From CAXBMB01 sp963976695 (GTDB taxonomy: Bacteria; Pseudomonadota; Alphaproteobacteria; Kiloniellales; DSM-21159): a stretch of 64,000 nt of DNA. Each line of letters begins with the position of its first letter. Position 1 is the stretch's first letter. The position numbers and the translations under genes were made by a program. This document shows positions 51,679-61,436 of the stretch, piece after piece. A model generated the notes under the pieces. That model searched no databases. It saw nothing but the letters and a program-made list of their open reading frames with translations, and was not told where the DNA came from. The DNA is taken from assembly GCA_963976695.1 (NCBI GenBank), contig CAXBMB010000002.1, positions 55,124 to 119,123 of the forward strand. The letters are read 5' to 3'.

Positions 51679-53604
51679 CTAGATCGGCTCCGGCTCCGCG
51701 CCCAAGCCGCTGCTGGGCTTGTCCTTGCTGACCTTGCCGCTGCTGGGGATCGCCGAGCGCGCGCCGCCGTCACTGGCCGCGCCGGTATCGCTTTCATTGC
51801 GATCCAACGGTTCACCCTTAACCAGCTTATCGACGTCGCGGGCGTTCAGGGTTTCATATTCCAGCAAGCCCTTGGCCACCTTGTGCAGATCGTCGATATG
51901 CTCGTTCAGCACCTTCTTAGCCAATTCCTCGGCCTCCTCAACGAACCGGCGAATCTCCTGGTCGATCTGCCGCGCCGTGTCTTCGGAAAGATTCTGATGA
52001 CGGGCGACCGAGTGACCCAGGAAGACCTCGTCCTGATTGTCATTGTAGCGCAGCGGCCCGAGTTTCTCACTCATCCCCCACTCGGTAACCATCGAGCGGG
52101 CCAGGTTGGTTGCCTGCTGAATATCGTTGCCGGCGCCGGTGGTGATATTCTCGGGGCCATAGATCAGTTCTTCGGCCACCCGGCCCCCGAACATCATCGC
52201 CAGCCGAGCCTGAATTTCAGACTTCTTGTAGCCCAAACGATCCCGCTCCGGCAGGCTCATGGTCACGCCCAGCGCCCGGCCTCGCGGAATAATGGTCACC
52301 TTGTGCAGGGGGTCGTTGCCCTTCACAAAGAGCGAAATCAGGGCATGGCCGGCCTCGTGATAGGCGGTCAGTTCCTTTTCTTCCTCGCTCATCACCATGG
52401 AGCGCCGCTCGGCCCCCATGAGAACCTTGTCCTTGGCCATCTCGAAATCATTTTGGGTCACCACCCGCTTGCCGGTGCGGGCCGCCAACAGCGCCGCTTC
52501 GTTGACCAGATTGGCCAGGTCGGCGCCGGAAAAACCGGGCGTTCCGCGCGCGATGGTCTTGGCTTCCACGTCGGGCGCCAAGGGCACCTTGCGCATGTGA
52601 ATGTTCAAGATTTTCTCGCGCCCCAGCACATCGGGATTGGGCACCACCACCTGGCGGTCAAAGCGACCGGGGCGCAGCAGCGCCGGGTCCAACACGTCGG
52701 GGCGGTTGGTGGCGGCAATCAAGATGACGCCTTCATTGGCTTCAAAGCCATCCATCTCCACCAGCAACTGGTTGAGCGTTTGTTCGCGTTCATCGTTACC
52801 GCCGCCCAGGCCGGCGCCGCGATGGCGGCCGACCGCGTCGATTTCGTCAATGAAGATAATGCAAGGGGCGTGTTTCTTGCCCTGCTCGAACATATCGCGC
52901 ACGCGGCTGGCGCCGACGCCGACAAACATCTCAACGAAATCAGAACCGGAAATGGTGAAAAACGGCACCTCGGCCTCGCCGGCGATCGAGCGCGCCAACA
53001 GCGTCTTACCCGTGCCCGGAGGGCCAACCAGCAAACAGCCCTTGGGGATCTTGCCGCCCAAGCGCTGGAACTTCTGCGGGTCGCGCAGGAAGTCCACCAC
53101 CTCTTCCAGCTCCTGCTTGGCTTCATCAATGCCGGCCACGTCGTCAAAGGTGACCCGACCATGCTTCTCGGTCAGAAGTTTCGCCTTCGACTTGCCGAAG
53201 CCCATGGCCTTGCCGCCGCCGCCCTGCATCTGGCGCATGAAGAAAACCCAGACGCCGATCAACAGCAACATCGGGAACCAAGAGATCAGAATCGACAGCA
53301 GCGGATTTACCGACTCTTCCGGCGCGGCTTTTACTTCCGCGCCGTTGCTGCGTAGAATTCCGATCAAGCTGGGGTCGTCCGGCGCATAAGTCTTAAACTT
53401 TATGCCGTCCCGCAATTCACCCGAGATGTAGCGCCCTTGGATGACAACTTGCTTGACCTGCCCACTTTCAACTTGATCGACAAATTGAGAATAGGCCAAC
53501 TCGTTTGTCTTGCCGCTGGTCCCTCCTCCCTGCATCAGGTTGAAGAGCGCGAAAATCAAAACGATGATGATAATCCAAAGCGCAGCGTTACGGCTGATAT
53601 TCAA
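51679..53604 (-). CDS. ftsH: ATP-dependent zinc metalloprotease FtsH
   Basis: Membrane AAA+ protease that degrades regulators and damaged membrane proteins, in many bacteria including RpoH. The 641-aa protein has two membrane helices (about 8-20 and 103-122), Walker A GPPGTGKT, Walker B IIFIDEIDAVG, the SRH region ATNRPDVLDPALLRPGRFD and the zinc motif HEAGH. The start at 53604 gives MNISRNAALWIII, the usual alphaproteobacterial N-terminus. It lies 95 bp after tilS. Confidence 0.97.
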   Translation of the reverse strand: MNISRNAALWIIIIVLIFALFNLMQGGGTSGKTNELAYSQFVDQVESGQVKQVVIQGRYISGELRDGIKFKTYAPDDPSLIGILRSNGAEVKAAPEESVNPLLSILISWFPMLLLIGVWVFFMRQMQGGGGKAMGFGKSKAKLLTEKHGRVTFDDVAGIDEAKQELEEVVDFLRDPQKFQRLGGKIPKGCLLVGPPGTGKTLLARSIAGEAEVPFFTISGSDFVEMFVGVGASRVRDMFEQGKKHAPCIIFIDEIDAVGRHRGAGLGGGNDEREQTLNQLLVEMDGFEANEGVILIAATNRPDVLDPALLRPGRFDRQVVVPNPDVLGREKILNIHMRKVPLAPDVEAKTIARGTPGFSGADLANLVNEAALLAARTGKRVVTQNDFEMAKDKVLMGAERRSMVMSEEEKELTAYHEAGHALISLFVKGNDPLHKVTIIPRGRALGVTMSLPERDRLGYKKSEIQARLAMMFGGRVAEELIYGPENITTGAGNDIQQATNLARSMVTEWGMSEKLGPLRYNDNQDEVFLGHSVARHQNLSEDTARQIDQEIRRFVEEAEELAKKVLNEHIDDLHKVAKGLLEYETLNARDVDKLVKGEPLDRNESDTGAASDGGARSAIPSSGKVSKDKPSSGLGAEPEPI

Positions 53605-53699
53605 AGACTCTTTCCTTCGTCACCAAACCTGCCGCCGCGCACGGATCGCAGCGAAGCAGCAGGCCAATACAGACTAGTAGTGTGCCCTTCCGTCCCACC

Positions 53700-55073
53700 T
53701 TATGTAAAGGCTGGGCCGGCAAGAAGCTGCCTTGGTCGAAAGCGGCAGCTTCGAACCCAGGGCGTATTCAGCCCCTGTGGATACTCCAAATGGGGCACAA
53801 CAAGCAATGAATCAAGGTAGCGCAGCGCCGGAAGCGTCACAGCCGCGGCCTGTGGAACGGAGCCGCCGCGCAGGTCCGGGGAGCGGGCGCACAGCGTCCG
53901 CCACCCCGCTTCGCCTAAACAAGATATTGAATAAACACCGTTTTCAGCCTGTTTTTCCGGTCCCGGCGGCGGTGAAATTTCACCTTCCAGCGTGATCGAA
54001 AAACGTCCATCCCAATGGATTTTTTCTCCCGCGCGCAGCGTTGTTTTTTCGACCCGCGCCGCTTCCCTGACCAGCAGCACCCGCCCCCCCCGGCGGGGCA
54101 GAAGTCGACAGCCCCCCAAGGTCACCCCCCGGTCCAGGGCCTTATTGTCGCACCAGCGCGCCAGCAGCGCTTTCACACCGGTCTGTCGCGGCGGATAGGC
54201 CGCCCCGGAAACACAGGTCAGCAGCCGCGTCAAGGCCGCCTCGGCCAGGAGCCGCGGGGCCGCGACGAAGCTGTCGTCCTTCAACCAGGCAAAGCCTTCC
54301 GGCCGCAGATCGACCGCCGTGGCGAAGAACCCGGCCAGTTGTCTGTCCCACTGCCGCCGCAACCGACCGTACAGCTGCGTCAAATCCGACAGCCGCGCGC
54401 CGTCCAGCCCGGCGGCGCGCAAGGGTTCGGCGGCCTGACGCCAACGCACCCGGTCATAGCGCGGGTCGTTGTTACTGGGATCCTCGACCCAGGTTACGCC
54501 CTGCGCGCGCAGAAAAGCCTGCAGGCGATCCTTGGGCGCGGCCAGCAGGGGGCGCAACAGACAGAGGTCTTCGCGGGCCCGCTGCCGGGCCATGCCGGCC
54601 AGGCCGAAAACCCCGCTGCCCGCCGCCAGCCGCAGCAGAAAGGTTTCAGCCTGGTCGCTGACCTGGTGCGCCAACGCCAGATAGACCAGGCCCTGACGCG
54701 CGCACTGTTGCTCCAGAAGCGCGTAACGCGCCGCGCGCGCGGCCATCTGAATGGCGCCGCCGGGCTTGACCCCGGTCCAGCGCAGCGCCGTAAAGCCGAT
54801 CCCGCGCGCCTGGCAGAGCGCCGCCACCAACTGCTGCTCGGTTTTCGCCTCAGCACGCAGGCCGTGATCGACGCTCAGCGCCCAAACCTGCCCGCCTTGC
54901 GCGCGGCACCACCGGTCAAGCAGCAGCAACAACGCCAGGGAATCGCTGCCGCCTGAAACCGCGCAGGCGATCTGCGGACGCGGGCTCAAGGGCGCCAGCC
55001 GCGCCATTGCCTGCTGAAATTCCTCGAAGCCATAGGCCACCACCGCGTGGCCCGCCAAAGTGCCGGAAGTCAT
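53700..55073 (-). CDS. tilS: tRNA(Ile)-lysidine synthase
   Basis: N-type ATP pyrophosphatase that makes lysidine at the wobble C of tRNA-Ile(CAU). From the ATG at 55073 it is 457 aa, with the PP-loop SGGSDSLALLLLLD, VDHGLR, AHQVSDQAETFLLRLAAGSG and RPLLAAPKDRLQAFL, then a less conserved C-terminal part. The frame is open to 55148, but that part is unlike the family. It lies between cpoB and ftsH on the same strand, the common alphaproteobacterial order. Confidence 0.94.
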   Translation of the reverse strand: MTSGTLAGHAVVAYGFEEFQQAMARLAPLSPRPQIACAVSGGSDSLALLLLLDRWCRAQGGQVWALSVDHGLRAEAKTEQQLVAALCQARGIGFTALRWTGVKPGGAIQMAARAARYALLEQQCARQGLVYLALAHQVSDQAETFLLRLAAGSGVFGLAGMARQRAREDLCLLRPLLAAPKDRLQAFLRAQGVTWVEDPSNNDPRYDRVRWRQAAEPLRAAGLDGARLSDLTQLYGRLRRQWDRQLAGFFATAVDLRPEGFAWLKDDSFVAAPRLLAEAALTRLLTCVSGAAYPPRQTGVKALLARWCDNKALDRGVTLGGCRLLPRRGGRVLLVREAARVEKTTLRAGEKIHWDGRFSITLEGEISPPPGPEKQAENGVYSISCLGEAGWRTLCARSPDLRGGSVPQAAAVTLPALRYLDSLLVVPHLEYPQGLNTPWVRSCRFRPRQLLAGPAFT

Positions 55074-55190
55074 ACCACCGTCCCAACAGCGCAACTCCGG
55101 CGCGCGGTCCGCTTGATTTCGAGCGTCCCGAACGCCTCCAGAGCGCAATAAAAGGCAGAGTCACGGTTTAACCGGGGTCCGATCTGAGGG

Positions 55191-55214
55191 CCGTTTGGAC
55201 CGACCCGACGCTAG
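55191..55214. repeat. CTAG-tailed element, copy E, overlapping the cpoB stop
   Basis: CCGTTTGGACC then GACCCGACGCTAG. The final CTA (55211-55213) is the cpoB stop codon. A GGTTTAACCGG segment lies 25 bp to the left and may be the other, decayed, arm. Confidence 0.55.
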
Positions 55215-56293
55215 CACCCCAGGTTGGTTCTTTCCCGCTTGCTGCGGTCAAGCAGCGAAGCCGGTGCATCGGGATACCGCTGCTGCAGCGCCAAAAAGGT
55301 ATCACAAGCGTCCTGCCGACGCTCCAAATGCGACAGCGCCATGCCCAGCTTGAGCAGATTATCCGGCGCCTTTCCCCCTTTGGGATACTTTTCAAAGCCT
55401 TCGGCGAACACCGTGGCCGCGGTACCAAAATCACCCCGGACATAGTAGGTCTCGCCGAGCCAATATTGCGCGTTTCCGGCCAGATTATGATTTGGGAAAT
55501 CGCGAAGAAAGCCGGTTAACTCGGCTTCCGCCTTAGACCAGTTGGCTTGCCGCAACGCAGAAAAGGCCTGCTGGTAAGCCGCCTCCGGGTCGATCGACGG
55601 CGGATTTGCCACCGCCGCCATCTCCGGCGAGGTTGTTGCCTGCGGGGTTGTTGCCTGCGGGGTGGCGGCCGGCGGCGCGACGCTGGTCGACTCGGTGAGC
55701 GGCTGGGAGGCGATGGGCGCGCTGTTGATCGGGGCCGCCGTCGGCTTGCTGATATAGCCCAGCACCTTGGGCGATCCGTCGCCCTCAAGTCCGGCGGCCG
55801 CCGTCGTCGACGGATCACCGACCGGCGTTTGGTCAAGCGGTTGCTCCGCCGCGGCCACCGGCGCTTGGCCGGCGGCGCGGCGCTGGTCCAGATCGCGCAC
55901 CAGGCCGTCCAGCCGCAGCGTCAACTGCTGCAGGCGGTAGTTCATCTCTTCCATTTGCCCGGTGACGCCGCGCAGCTGATCCTCCTGGCGCGACAGGCGC
56001 AACTCCAACCGCCCCACCTGATCCCCACGCAGCGGCGTCACCGACGCCGCGCCCGCGCCAACTGTCGCAGCCGCCGGCGCCGCGCCGCCAATGGCGGCCT
56101 GGCGTTGCAAATCGCTGACTTCGCGCTGCAACCGCGACAACCGGTCGGAAAGGGTTTGCAGCGAGGTTTCCTGAGCGGACAGTTCACCCAGACCCGCCGC
56201 CCCCGACGCGGTGAGAAGCAGTGACGTCAAAGCGGCCAGTCGGACCAGACGCTTAACAGACAAAAGGGCGGCAGAGGACAGCGGTAACGACAT
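55211..56293 (-). CDS. cpoB: Tol-Pal system coordinator CpoB (YbgF)
   Basis: Periplasmic protein that coordinates septal peptidoglycan synthesis with Tol-Pal. 360 aa from the ATG at 56293 (GGAG upstream). It has a signal peptide (about 1-40), a coiled coil (LSDRLSRLQREVSDLQRQ and LRLSRQEDQLRG), a Pro/Thr/Ala linker with two TPQAT units, and C-terminal TPR repeats (AYQQAFSALRQANWSKAE, NAQYWLGETYYVRGDF). It follows pal, the standard position. Confidence 0.93.
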   Translation of the reverse strand: MSLPLSSAALLSVKRLVRLAALTSLLLTASGAAGLGELSAQETSLQTLSDRLSRLQREVSDLQRQAAIGGAAPAAATVGAGAASVTPLRGDQVGRLELRLSRQEDQLRGVTGQMEEMNYRLQQLTLRLDGLVRDLDQRRAAGQAPVAAAEQPLDQTPVGDPSTTAAAGLEGDGSPKVLGYISKPTAAPINSAPIASQPLTESTSVAPPAATPQATTPQATTSPEMAAVANPPSIDPEAAYQQAFSALRQANWSKAEAELTGFLRDFPNHNLAGNAQYWLGETYYVRGDFGTAATVFAEGFEKYPKGGKAPDNLLKLGMALSHLERRQDACDTFLALQQRYPDAPASLLDRSKRERTNLGC

Positions 56294-56460
56294 CTTCAAG
56301 AGCTCCAAATGGCAGATGAAGGATTTTCAAAAACGGACAGGGCGCAGTTGGCTTCTATTTAATCGCGCATATTGATGGCAAAAATTAGGCCATCGGGCCA
56401 GAACAACCTGCACTTTCTTTGACACGGACGGGCTGTCCCCAACCGGCGCGGCGCAAAAGA

Positions 56461-56493
56461 AAACCGCCCGAAAGCCAAGCTTTCGGGCGGTTT
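56461..56493 (-). terminator. Hairpin after pal
   Basis: A perfect 14-bp stem AAACCGCCCGAAAG with its complement (56461-56474 and 56480-56493), 5-nt loop, starts 24 nt past the pal stop; TTTTC follows on the minus strand. It may end the tol-pal message or reduce read-through into cpoB. Confidence 0.85.
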
Positions 56494-56516
56494 ATTTCAG
56501 CCGAGAAGGTGACGAC

Positions 56517-57017
56517 TTACTGAACGACGAAGACGTCGCGGCGATTCTGAGCATAGGCGGCTTCGTTCGATCCCAACACCGCCGGCCGCTCCTTGCCGTA
56601 GGAAATGGTGTTCAAACGCGACGGCGCGATACCGACGGCGATCAGGTATTCACGCACGGCATTGGCGCGGCGCTCACCCAAAGCCAGGTTGTACTCGCGG
56701 GTGCCGCGTTCATCGGCATGACCTTCGATGGTCAAGACCACCTGCGGATTGGCATTGAGCCAGGCCGCCAAGTTGTCCACCACCGCTCGCTGATCGGCGC
56801 GAACATTGGACTTGTCAAAATCGAAGAAAATGCGATCACCAACTTCAACCAGAAGCTCTTCCTGAGATCCCGCAGCGGGACTCGAAATAACCGAGGTGCT
56901 CGCAGAAGCCCCTGTGCTAGAGCCGCCCTGATCGGAGCCTGCGGTGGTCGTCGGTTCGGTGGTACAAGCCGCCAGCAACAAAGACGCGGCGATGACAATT
57001 AAAAACTTTAGGCGCAT
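56517..57017 (-). CDS. pal: Peptidoglycan-associated lipoprotein Pal
   Basis: Outer-membrane lipoprotein that binds peptidoglycan and TolB/TolA. 166 aa from the ATG at 57017 (AAGGGG upstream), with a signal peptide and lipobox LAAC (C18), a Ser/Thr/Gly linker and an OmpA-like domain: IFFDFDKSNVR, TIEGHADERGTREYNLALG and ERRANAVREYL, which include the diaminopimelate-binding Asp and Arg region. Confidence 0.96.
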   Translation of the reverse strand: MRLKFLIVIAASLLLAACTTEPTTTAGSDQGGSSTGASASTSVISSPAAGSQEELLVEVGDRIFFDFDKSNVRADQRAVVDNLAAWLNANPQVVLTIEGHADERGTREYNLALGERRANAVREYLIAVGIAPSRLNTISYGKERPAVLGSNEAAYAQNRRDVFVVQ

Positions 57018-57163
57018 AGATGATCCCCTTGCGTTCACCCCAATTCGGGGCGGAATCCCGAATCACTAAAATCCTCGCGTTCGGGCGCGCCTGCACGAAA
57101 ACCAGCCCCTCCTGCCGGCCGCCGAAAAGTCTACGAAGGTTGGCGGACTATACGTTGCTCCCC

Positions 57164-58540
57164 CTAGGGAATCAAGGGGGACCACGCGGGATCGGAGCCA
57201 TCGAGCGGTGTGGGAACCTCGCGCTCATTAAAACCGGTCAAATCGATAGTGTAGAGACGAGATTTCACGTTCCCGCGCGCATCGGTGCGGCCCTGCTTGA
57301 AAAAGGCCAGCACGCGGCCATTGGGGGCCCAGGTGGGCGATTCCACCAGGAATCCGCTGGAAAGCATGCGCTCCCCCGATCCGTCGGGGCGAATGACGCC
57401 AATGTAGAAGGTTCCCTGATACATCCTGGTGAAGGCGATCAGGTCGCCGCGCGGCGACCAAACCGGAGTCGCATAGCGGCCCTTGCCAAAGGAAATCCGC
57501 TTGGCGTTGCTGCCATCGGCGTTCATCACGTAAAGTTGTTGCGCGCCGCCGCGGTCGGAGTTGAAAATAATCTGACTGCCGTCGGGCGAATAGGAGGGCG
57601 AGGTATCGATGGCCGAGGAGTTGGTCAGCTTGCGCACCTCCCGGGTGCGCAGGTCCATGGTGTAGATGTCGGTCACGCCCTCGCGCGCCATCGACATGAT
57701 GACCTTGTTCCCGCTCGGCGAGAAACGCGGCGCGAAGGTCATGCCGGGAAAATCGCCCAACACCTCCTGCTGGCCGGTGTTGAGATTGAACAGATAGACC
57801 CGCGGCACGTTGCCCGCGTAGGACATGTAGGTGATTTCCTGGGTGGTTGGCGAAAAGCGCGGCGTCAGCACCAGGTCGCTGCCATCGGTGAGAAACTGAT
57901 GGTTGGCGCCGTCCTGGTCCATGATCGCCAGCCGCTTGATCCGGCGGCCCTGGGGTCCGTCTTCGGAAATGTAGACCAGACGGGTGTCAAAGTAGCCTTC
58001 CTCACCGGTCAGCCGCTTGTAGATGGCATCGGAAATGATATGCGAGATCCGCCGCCAGTTGGACGGCTTGGTCATGTAGGCCAGACCGACCATCTGCTGC
58101 TCGGCCAGGGTATCCCACAGCCTGAACTCCACCCGAATGCGGCCATCGGCCTGCCGATCAACCGCACCGCTGACCAGCGCCTCGGCGTTCAGCAGCCGCC
58201 AGTCGGCAAACCGTGGTCCGGCGCGCAGCGAGGCCCCGTCCTGAATAAAGGCGCGCTTGTCCAACGGCCGGAACAGCCCCGAGCGCTCCAGGTTGTCCGA
58301 GATGACCTTCGCCATGTCACCGCCCATGGCGGTCAGATCCTGCTGCTCCGCATAGAAATCACTGATCGCGATGGGCAGCGGTTCGACAAAGCCCTGGGTA
58401 ATATCCACCGCCAACTGCGCCCGCGTCGGGCTGGCAAACAGCAGGAAGACCAGCGTCAAGGCCGCCGTGTAGGCGATGGCCAGAGAAGATGGATCTGGCA
58501 AACCCAACGCCGCCGTCTTCTTGCGCATTGCTGTCGTCAT
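57164..58540 (-). CDS. tolB: Tol-Pal protein TolB
   Basis: Periplasmic beta-propeller partner of Pal. 458 aa from the ATG at 58540, 2 nt after the tolA stop. It has a long signal peptide (cut after SPTRA), an N-terminal domain (VDITQGFVEPLPIAISDF) and repeated WD-like blades such as PRFSPTTQEITYMSY, DTSPSYSPDGSQIIFNSDRGG and ATPVWSPRGDLIAFTR. A TTG two codons upstream is not needed. Confidence 0.95.
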   Translation of the reverse strand: MTTAMRKKTAALGLPDPSSLAIAYTAALTLVFLLFASPTRAQLAVDITQGFVEPLPIAISDFYAEQQDLTAMGGDMAKVISDNLERSGLFRPLDKRAFIQDGASLRAGPRFADWRLLNAEALVSGAVDRQADGRIRVEFRLWDTLAEQQMVGLAYMTKPSNWRRISHIISDAIYKRLTGEEGYFDTRLVYISEDGPQGRRIKRLAIMDQDGANHQFLTDGSDLVLTPRFSPTTQEITYMSYAGNVPRVYLFNLNTGQQEVLGDFPGMTFAPRFSPSGNKVIMSMAREGVTDIYTMDLRTREVRKLTNSSAIDTSPSYSPDGSQIIFNSDRGGAQQLYVMNADGSNAKRISFGKGRYATPVWSPRGDLIAFTRMYQGTFYIGVIRPDGSGERMLSSGFLVESPTWAPNGRVLAFFKQGRTDARGNVKSRLYTIDLTGFNEREVPTPLDGSDPAWSPLIP

Positions 58541-58542
58541 GA

Positions 58543-59640
58543 TCAAAACATCTCCGCAGGATTAAAGGTCAAAACAAGATCTTTCCAGAGATCATAGTCC
58601 TCGGTAGGCAGTTCGAACGGCTGGCAGTCCAAGATCGCCCGCCGGGCGTTGTCCGCCGCCGCTTGGTAAAAACTGTTGCCGAGATAGCTCGACATATCTT
58701 GGAATTCCGGCTGACCGACCACCCGGCCATCGCGCTGCAGCCGAAATCGGACCGGGACTTTCAGGTCTTGGGCGTTCGTCGCGCCCGCGTCGATTCGCCA
58801 GCAGGCTCTCACTTGCTGCTGAATCAACGCGACAATTTGGGCGGATTTACGGCGCTGGTCCAAAGAAGACGCCTCGGCTTTTTGGGTCTTGGCGGCCTCT
58901 TGCTGGCGCTGCTTCACCTGAGGCTTCAAATCGCGCTGCACATTGCGCAGCACCGACGCCAGCGGATCCAACGCCTCGGTTTTCTTCGGTTCAGGGGTTT
59001 TGGTCTTCACCCGCACCGGCGAGGGTTGCGGGCCGGGCTTGGGCGCTTCGGCCAGCGGGCGGGCGCGCGGGGCGGGCACGGCGACCTTGGCCATCAAGGA
59101 TTTATCTTCCTCCGGCTTGGGCGCTTTTGCTTCCGCGGCCTTGACCGGCTTTGGCGCCGGCGGACGGGCCTTCACCTCTTCAGGCGGCACGACCTCTGCC
59201 AGTTCGGGCGCGGCCTCGTGGTGCTCCTCCGGCTCGGCGACCGGCTGGGGAAGATCGGTGACCTGCGGCGCAACCGGCGCGGCCGGCGGCGGCGCGACCT
59301 GGGCGGCCGGCGGCGGCGGGCTGGCGGGTTGCGGCGGAACCGGGGCCGGCGCGGCCGGCGCCGGGAGCACCGGCGGCGGCGTCTTGGCCAACTCCGGCTC
59401 GGGTTCTTTGCTCGCCACCTCGGGGGCGTCCGGCACCGGCGACAGCGCTTCCAGCTCGGTAATCTCGCTCAACTCATCATAGCTGACGATTTCCACCGGC
59501 AGCGGAAGCGGTAGCGGCGCGGCCTGGAACAAACTGGGCAGACCGAACACCGCCAAGGCGATTACGCCAAGGTGCAGGGCGCCGGACAGGGTAAAGGAAA
59601 CCCTACCGAGATCGGATGATATGATGGAGCGCGCGACCAA
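58543..59640 (-). CDS. tolA: TolA-type energy-transducing protein (probable TTG start)
   Basis: Inner-membrane protein linking TolQR to the outer membrane. It has an N-terminal helix (FTLSGALHLGVIALAVFGL) with the SxxxH motif SGALHLG, a long Pro/Ala/Lys/Glu-rich periplasmic region, and a C-terminal TolA/TonB-like domain (VRACWRIDAGA, VRFRLQRDGRV). The only sensible start is TTG at 59640 (365 aa), with AAGGGA 6-7 nt upstream. It lies between tolR and tolB. Confidence 0.92.
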   Translation of the reverse strand: MVARSIISSDLGRVSFTLSGALHLGVIALAVFGLPSLFQAAPLPLPLPVEIVSYDELSEITELEALSPVPDAPEVASKEPEPELAKTPPPVLPAPAAPAPVPPQPASPPPPAAQVAPPPAAPVAPQVTDLPQPVAEPEEHHEAAPELAEVVPPEEVKARPPAPKPVKAAEAKAPKPEEDKSLMAKVAVPAPRARPLAEAPKPGPQPSPVRVKTKTPEPKKTEALDPLASVLRNVQRDLKPQVKQRQQEAAKTQKAEASSLDQRRKSAQIVALIQQQVRACWRIDAGATNAQDLKVPVRFRLQRDGRVVGQPEFQDMSSYLGNSFYQAAADNARRAILDCQPFELPTEDYDLWKDLVLTFNPAEMF

Positions 59641-59658
59641 GAGAAATCCCTTCCGCCG

Positions 59659-60129
59659 CTAGTTGATTTTCGCGCCGGATTTGCCCTTTTCCGGCAGCTC
59701 GGCAATGAGCGCCACCTTGGCAAAACCGGCCGAATTAACCAGACCCATGACGCGCATCACCTGGCCATAGGCAAGCCGGCGATCGCCGCGCAGATAGATA
59801 CGGGCCTCGGGGTTGTTCTCGGTAATGGCCAACAGCCGGGGCACCAGGGCGTCCAGCGCCACGGGTGTTTCCTGGATGAAGATTTGGCCATCGTTTTTCA
59901 AGGAAATCACCAGCGGCTCCACCGGTTCGGACAGCGCTTGCGCCTTGGCTTTGGGCAGATCCACCGGCACGCCGACGGTCAACAGCGGGGCCGTGACCAT
60001 GAAAACGATCAGCAGCACCAGCATGACATCGACGAAGGGCGTCACGTTGATATCGCTGACCGGCTGATAGCGGCGCGCCCGATACCCGGGCGCCCGCTCG
60101 CCACGGCGATGCATGATGGGACCGGCCAT
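59659..60129 (-). CDS. tolR: TolR, biopolymer transport protein
   Basis: ExbD/TolR-type protein of the TolQR motor. 156 aa from the ATG at 60129, one nt after the tolQ stop. It has one membrane helix containing the key Asp (D34 in TPFVDVMLVLLIVFMV) after SDINV, and a periplasmic domain (IYLRGDRRLAYGQVMRVMG). Confidence 0.95.
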   Translation of the reverse strand: MAGPIMHRRGERAPGYRARRYQPVSDINVTPFVDVMLVLLIVFMVTAPLLTVGVPVDLPKAKAQALSEPVEPLVISLKNDGQIFIQETPVALDALVPRLLAITENNPEARIYLRGDRRLAYGQVMRVMGLVNSAGFAKVALIAELPEKGKSGAKIN

Positions 60130-60130
60130 G

Positions 60131-60859
60131 CTAGTGCCTCTCCTCGATTTGCCGGGAGAGGATGGCCCCGAATTCACCGGCGAAAGCGTCCAGCCGCTGG
60201 CCATAGCGGCCAATATCGTTGTTGAGCTTGTTGAACCCGACGGTGGCGGGAATGGCGGCGACCAACCCCAGCGCCGTCGCAAACAGCGCCTCGGCGATTC
60301 CGGGGGCGACCACCGCCAGCGAGGTGTTGGCCTGGGCGGCAATGGAGGTAAAGGCGTTCATGATGCCCCACACCGTGCCCAGAAGGCCGATGAAGGGCGC
60401 CGCCGAGCCGACCGAGGCGAGAAAGATCATCTGCCTTTCCAGCCGATCCATTTCACGGCCGATGGTGATCCCCATGACCCGCTCAATGCGCTCGCGCAGC
60501 GCCCCGCCGCCATCGTTGGAAAGCTGCCCGCCTTTTGCGGCAAAACGTCGCCACTCGCGCATCGCCGAGACGAAAACCGCCGACAGCGGATCGGGCGGCT
60601 GGTCGCCGACCCGATCGTAGAGCTGGTCCAAGGAGCCGCCCGACCAGAAGGACTCTTCGAAGATCGCCGCCTTTTTCTTCAGCTTGCTCAGCCGAATGAG
60701 CTTGTCGAAGATAATGGCCCAGGACCAGAAGGACGCGGCCAACAACAGCAGCAAGACCAACTTGACCACAATATCGGCCTGTAGAAACAACCCCCAGACA
60801 GAAAGTTCATACTGGGCTGAACCCGCAAGCACAGCGGCATCTACCGCAGTGGTTTCCAT
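60131..60859 (-). CDS. tolQ: TolQ, proton-driven motor subunit
   Basis: ExbB/TolQ-type membrane protein, 242 aa, three membrane helices (near 25-50, 147-168 and 185-205). The family segments FIGLLGTVWGIMNAFTSIA and APGIAEALFATALGLVAAIPA hold the conserved Thr residues of the channel. It lies 73 bp after ybgC and almost abuts tolR. Confidence 0.96.
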   Translation of the reverse strand: METTAVDAAVLAGSAQYELSVWGLFLQADIVVKLVLLLLLAASFWSWAIIFDKLIRLSKLKKKAAIFEESFWSGGSLDQLYDRVGDQPPDPLSAVFVSAMREWRRFAAKGGQLSNDGGGALRERIERVMGITIGREMDRLERQMIFLASVGSAAPFIGLLGTVWGIMNAFTSIAAQANTSLAVVAPGIAEALFATALGLVAAIPATVGFNKLNNDIGRYGQRLDAFAGEFGAILSRQIEERH

Positions 60860-60932
60860 TTAACTTCCACTCCCATAGCTTTTTCGACTCCGACAGACGC
60901 AGACCCCGCTCTGGTACCGCAGCCATCGGCCG

Positions 60933-61436
60933 TTAATCAAGCGACGCCGGCGCGCCCTCGCCCGTAGCCATGCCTTGGCAATAAGGCGCCAATGCGGCAC
61001 GGATAACCGACGGAATACCCTGGGGCCGCCCGCTGTCCAGCTTGAGGCAGGCCACCCGAATGGTGACCACCGCCAAACAGATCCCGGCGCGCGTGATTTC
61101 CTGCCGAATCGACAGCGACGCGCCGGTAATTTTGGTCAGGCTGGAACGCACCAGCAGCACATCGTCCAACCGCGCCGGCAGGCGATAATCCACCGCCGCC
61201 GCGCGCACCGCGAACACCAGGCCGCTGTCGTCACGCAGCCGCCCTTGATCGATTCCCAGGCAGCGCAGCAACTCGCTGCGGCCGCGTTCGGCGAACTTCA
61301 GATAGTTGGCGTAATAGACAATGCCGGCGGTATCGGTGTCTTCGTAATAAACCCGCACCGGCAGCAGATGTTGCCGGCCAACGATGGCGCCCGAGGAAAA
61401 CTCCGGCGCGAAGGGAAATTCGGCCCGGTCGCTCAC
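60933..61436 (-). CDS. ybgC: YbgC, Tol-Pal-associated acyl-CoA thioesterase
   Basis: Hot-dog thioesterase, 167 aa. The family signature is VRVYYEDTDTAGIVYYANYLKFAERGRSE (seen as YYEDTDTAG then YYANYL), with the catalytic Asp. It is first in the ybgC-tolQRAB-pal cluster and overlaps ruvB by 4 nt (ATGA), so the ruv and tol genes are linked in one transcript. Confidence 0.94.
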   Translation of the reverse strand: MSDRAEFPFAPEFSSGAIVGRQHLLPVRVYYEDTDTAGIVYYANYLKFAERGRSELLRCLGIDQGRLRDDSGLVFAVRAAAVDYRLPARLDDVLLVRSSLTKITGASLSIRQEITRAGICLAVVTIRVACLKLDSGRPQGIPSVIRAALAPYCQGMATGEGAPASLD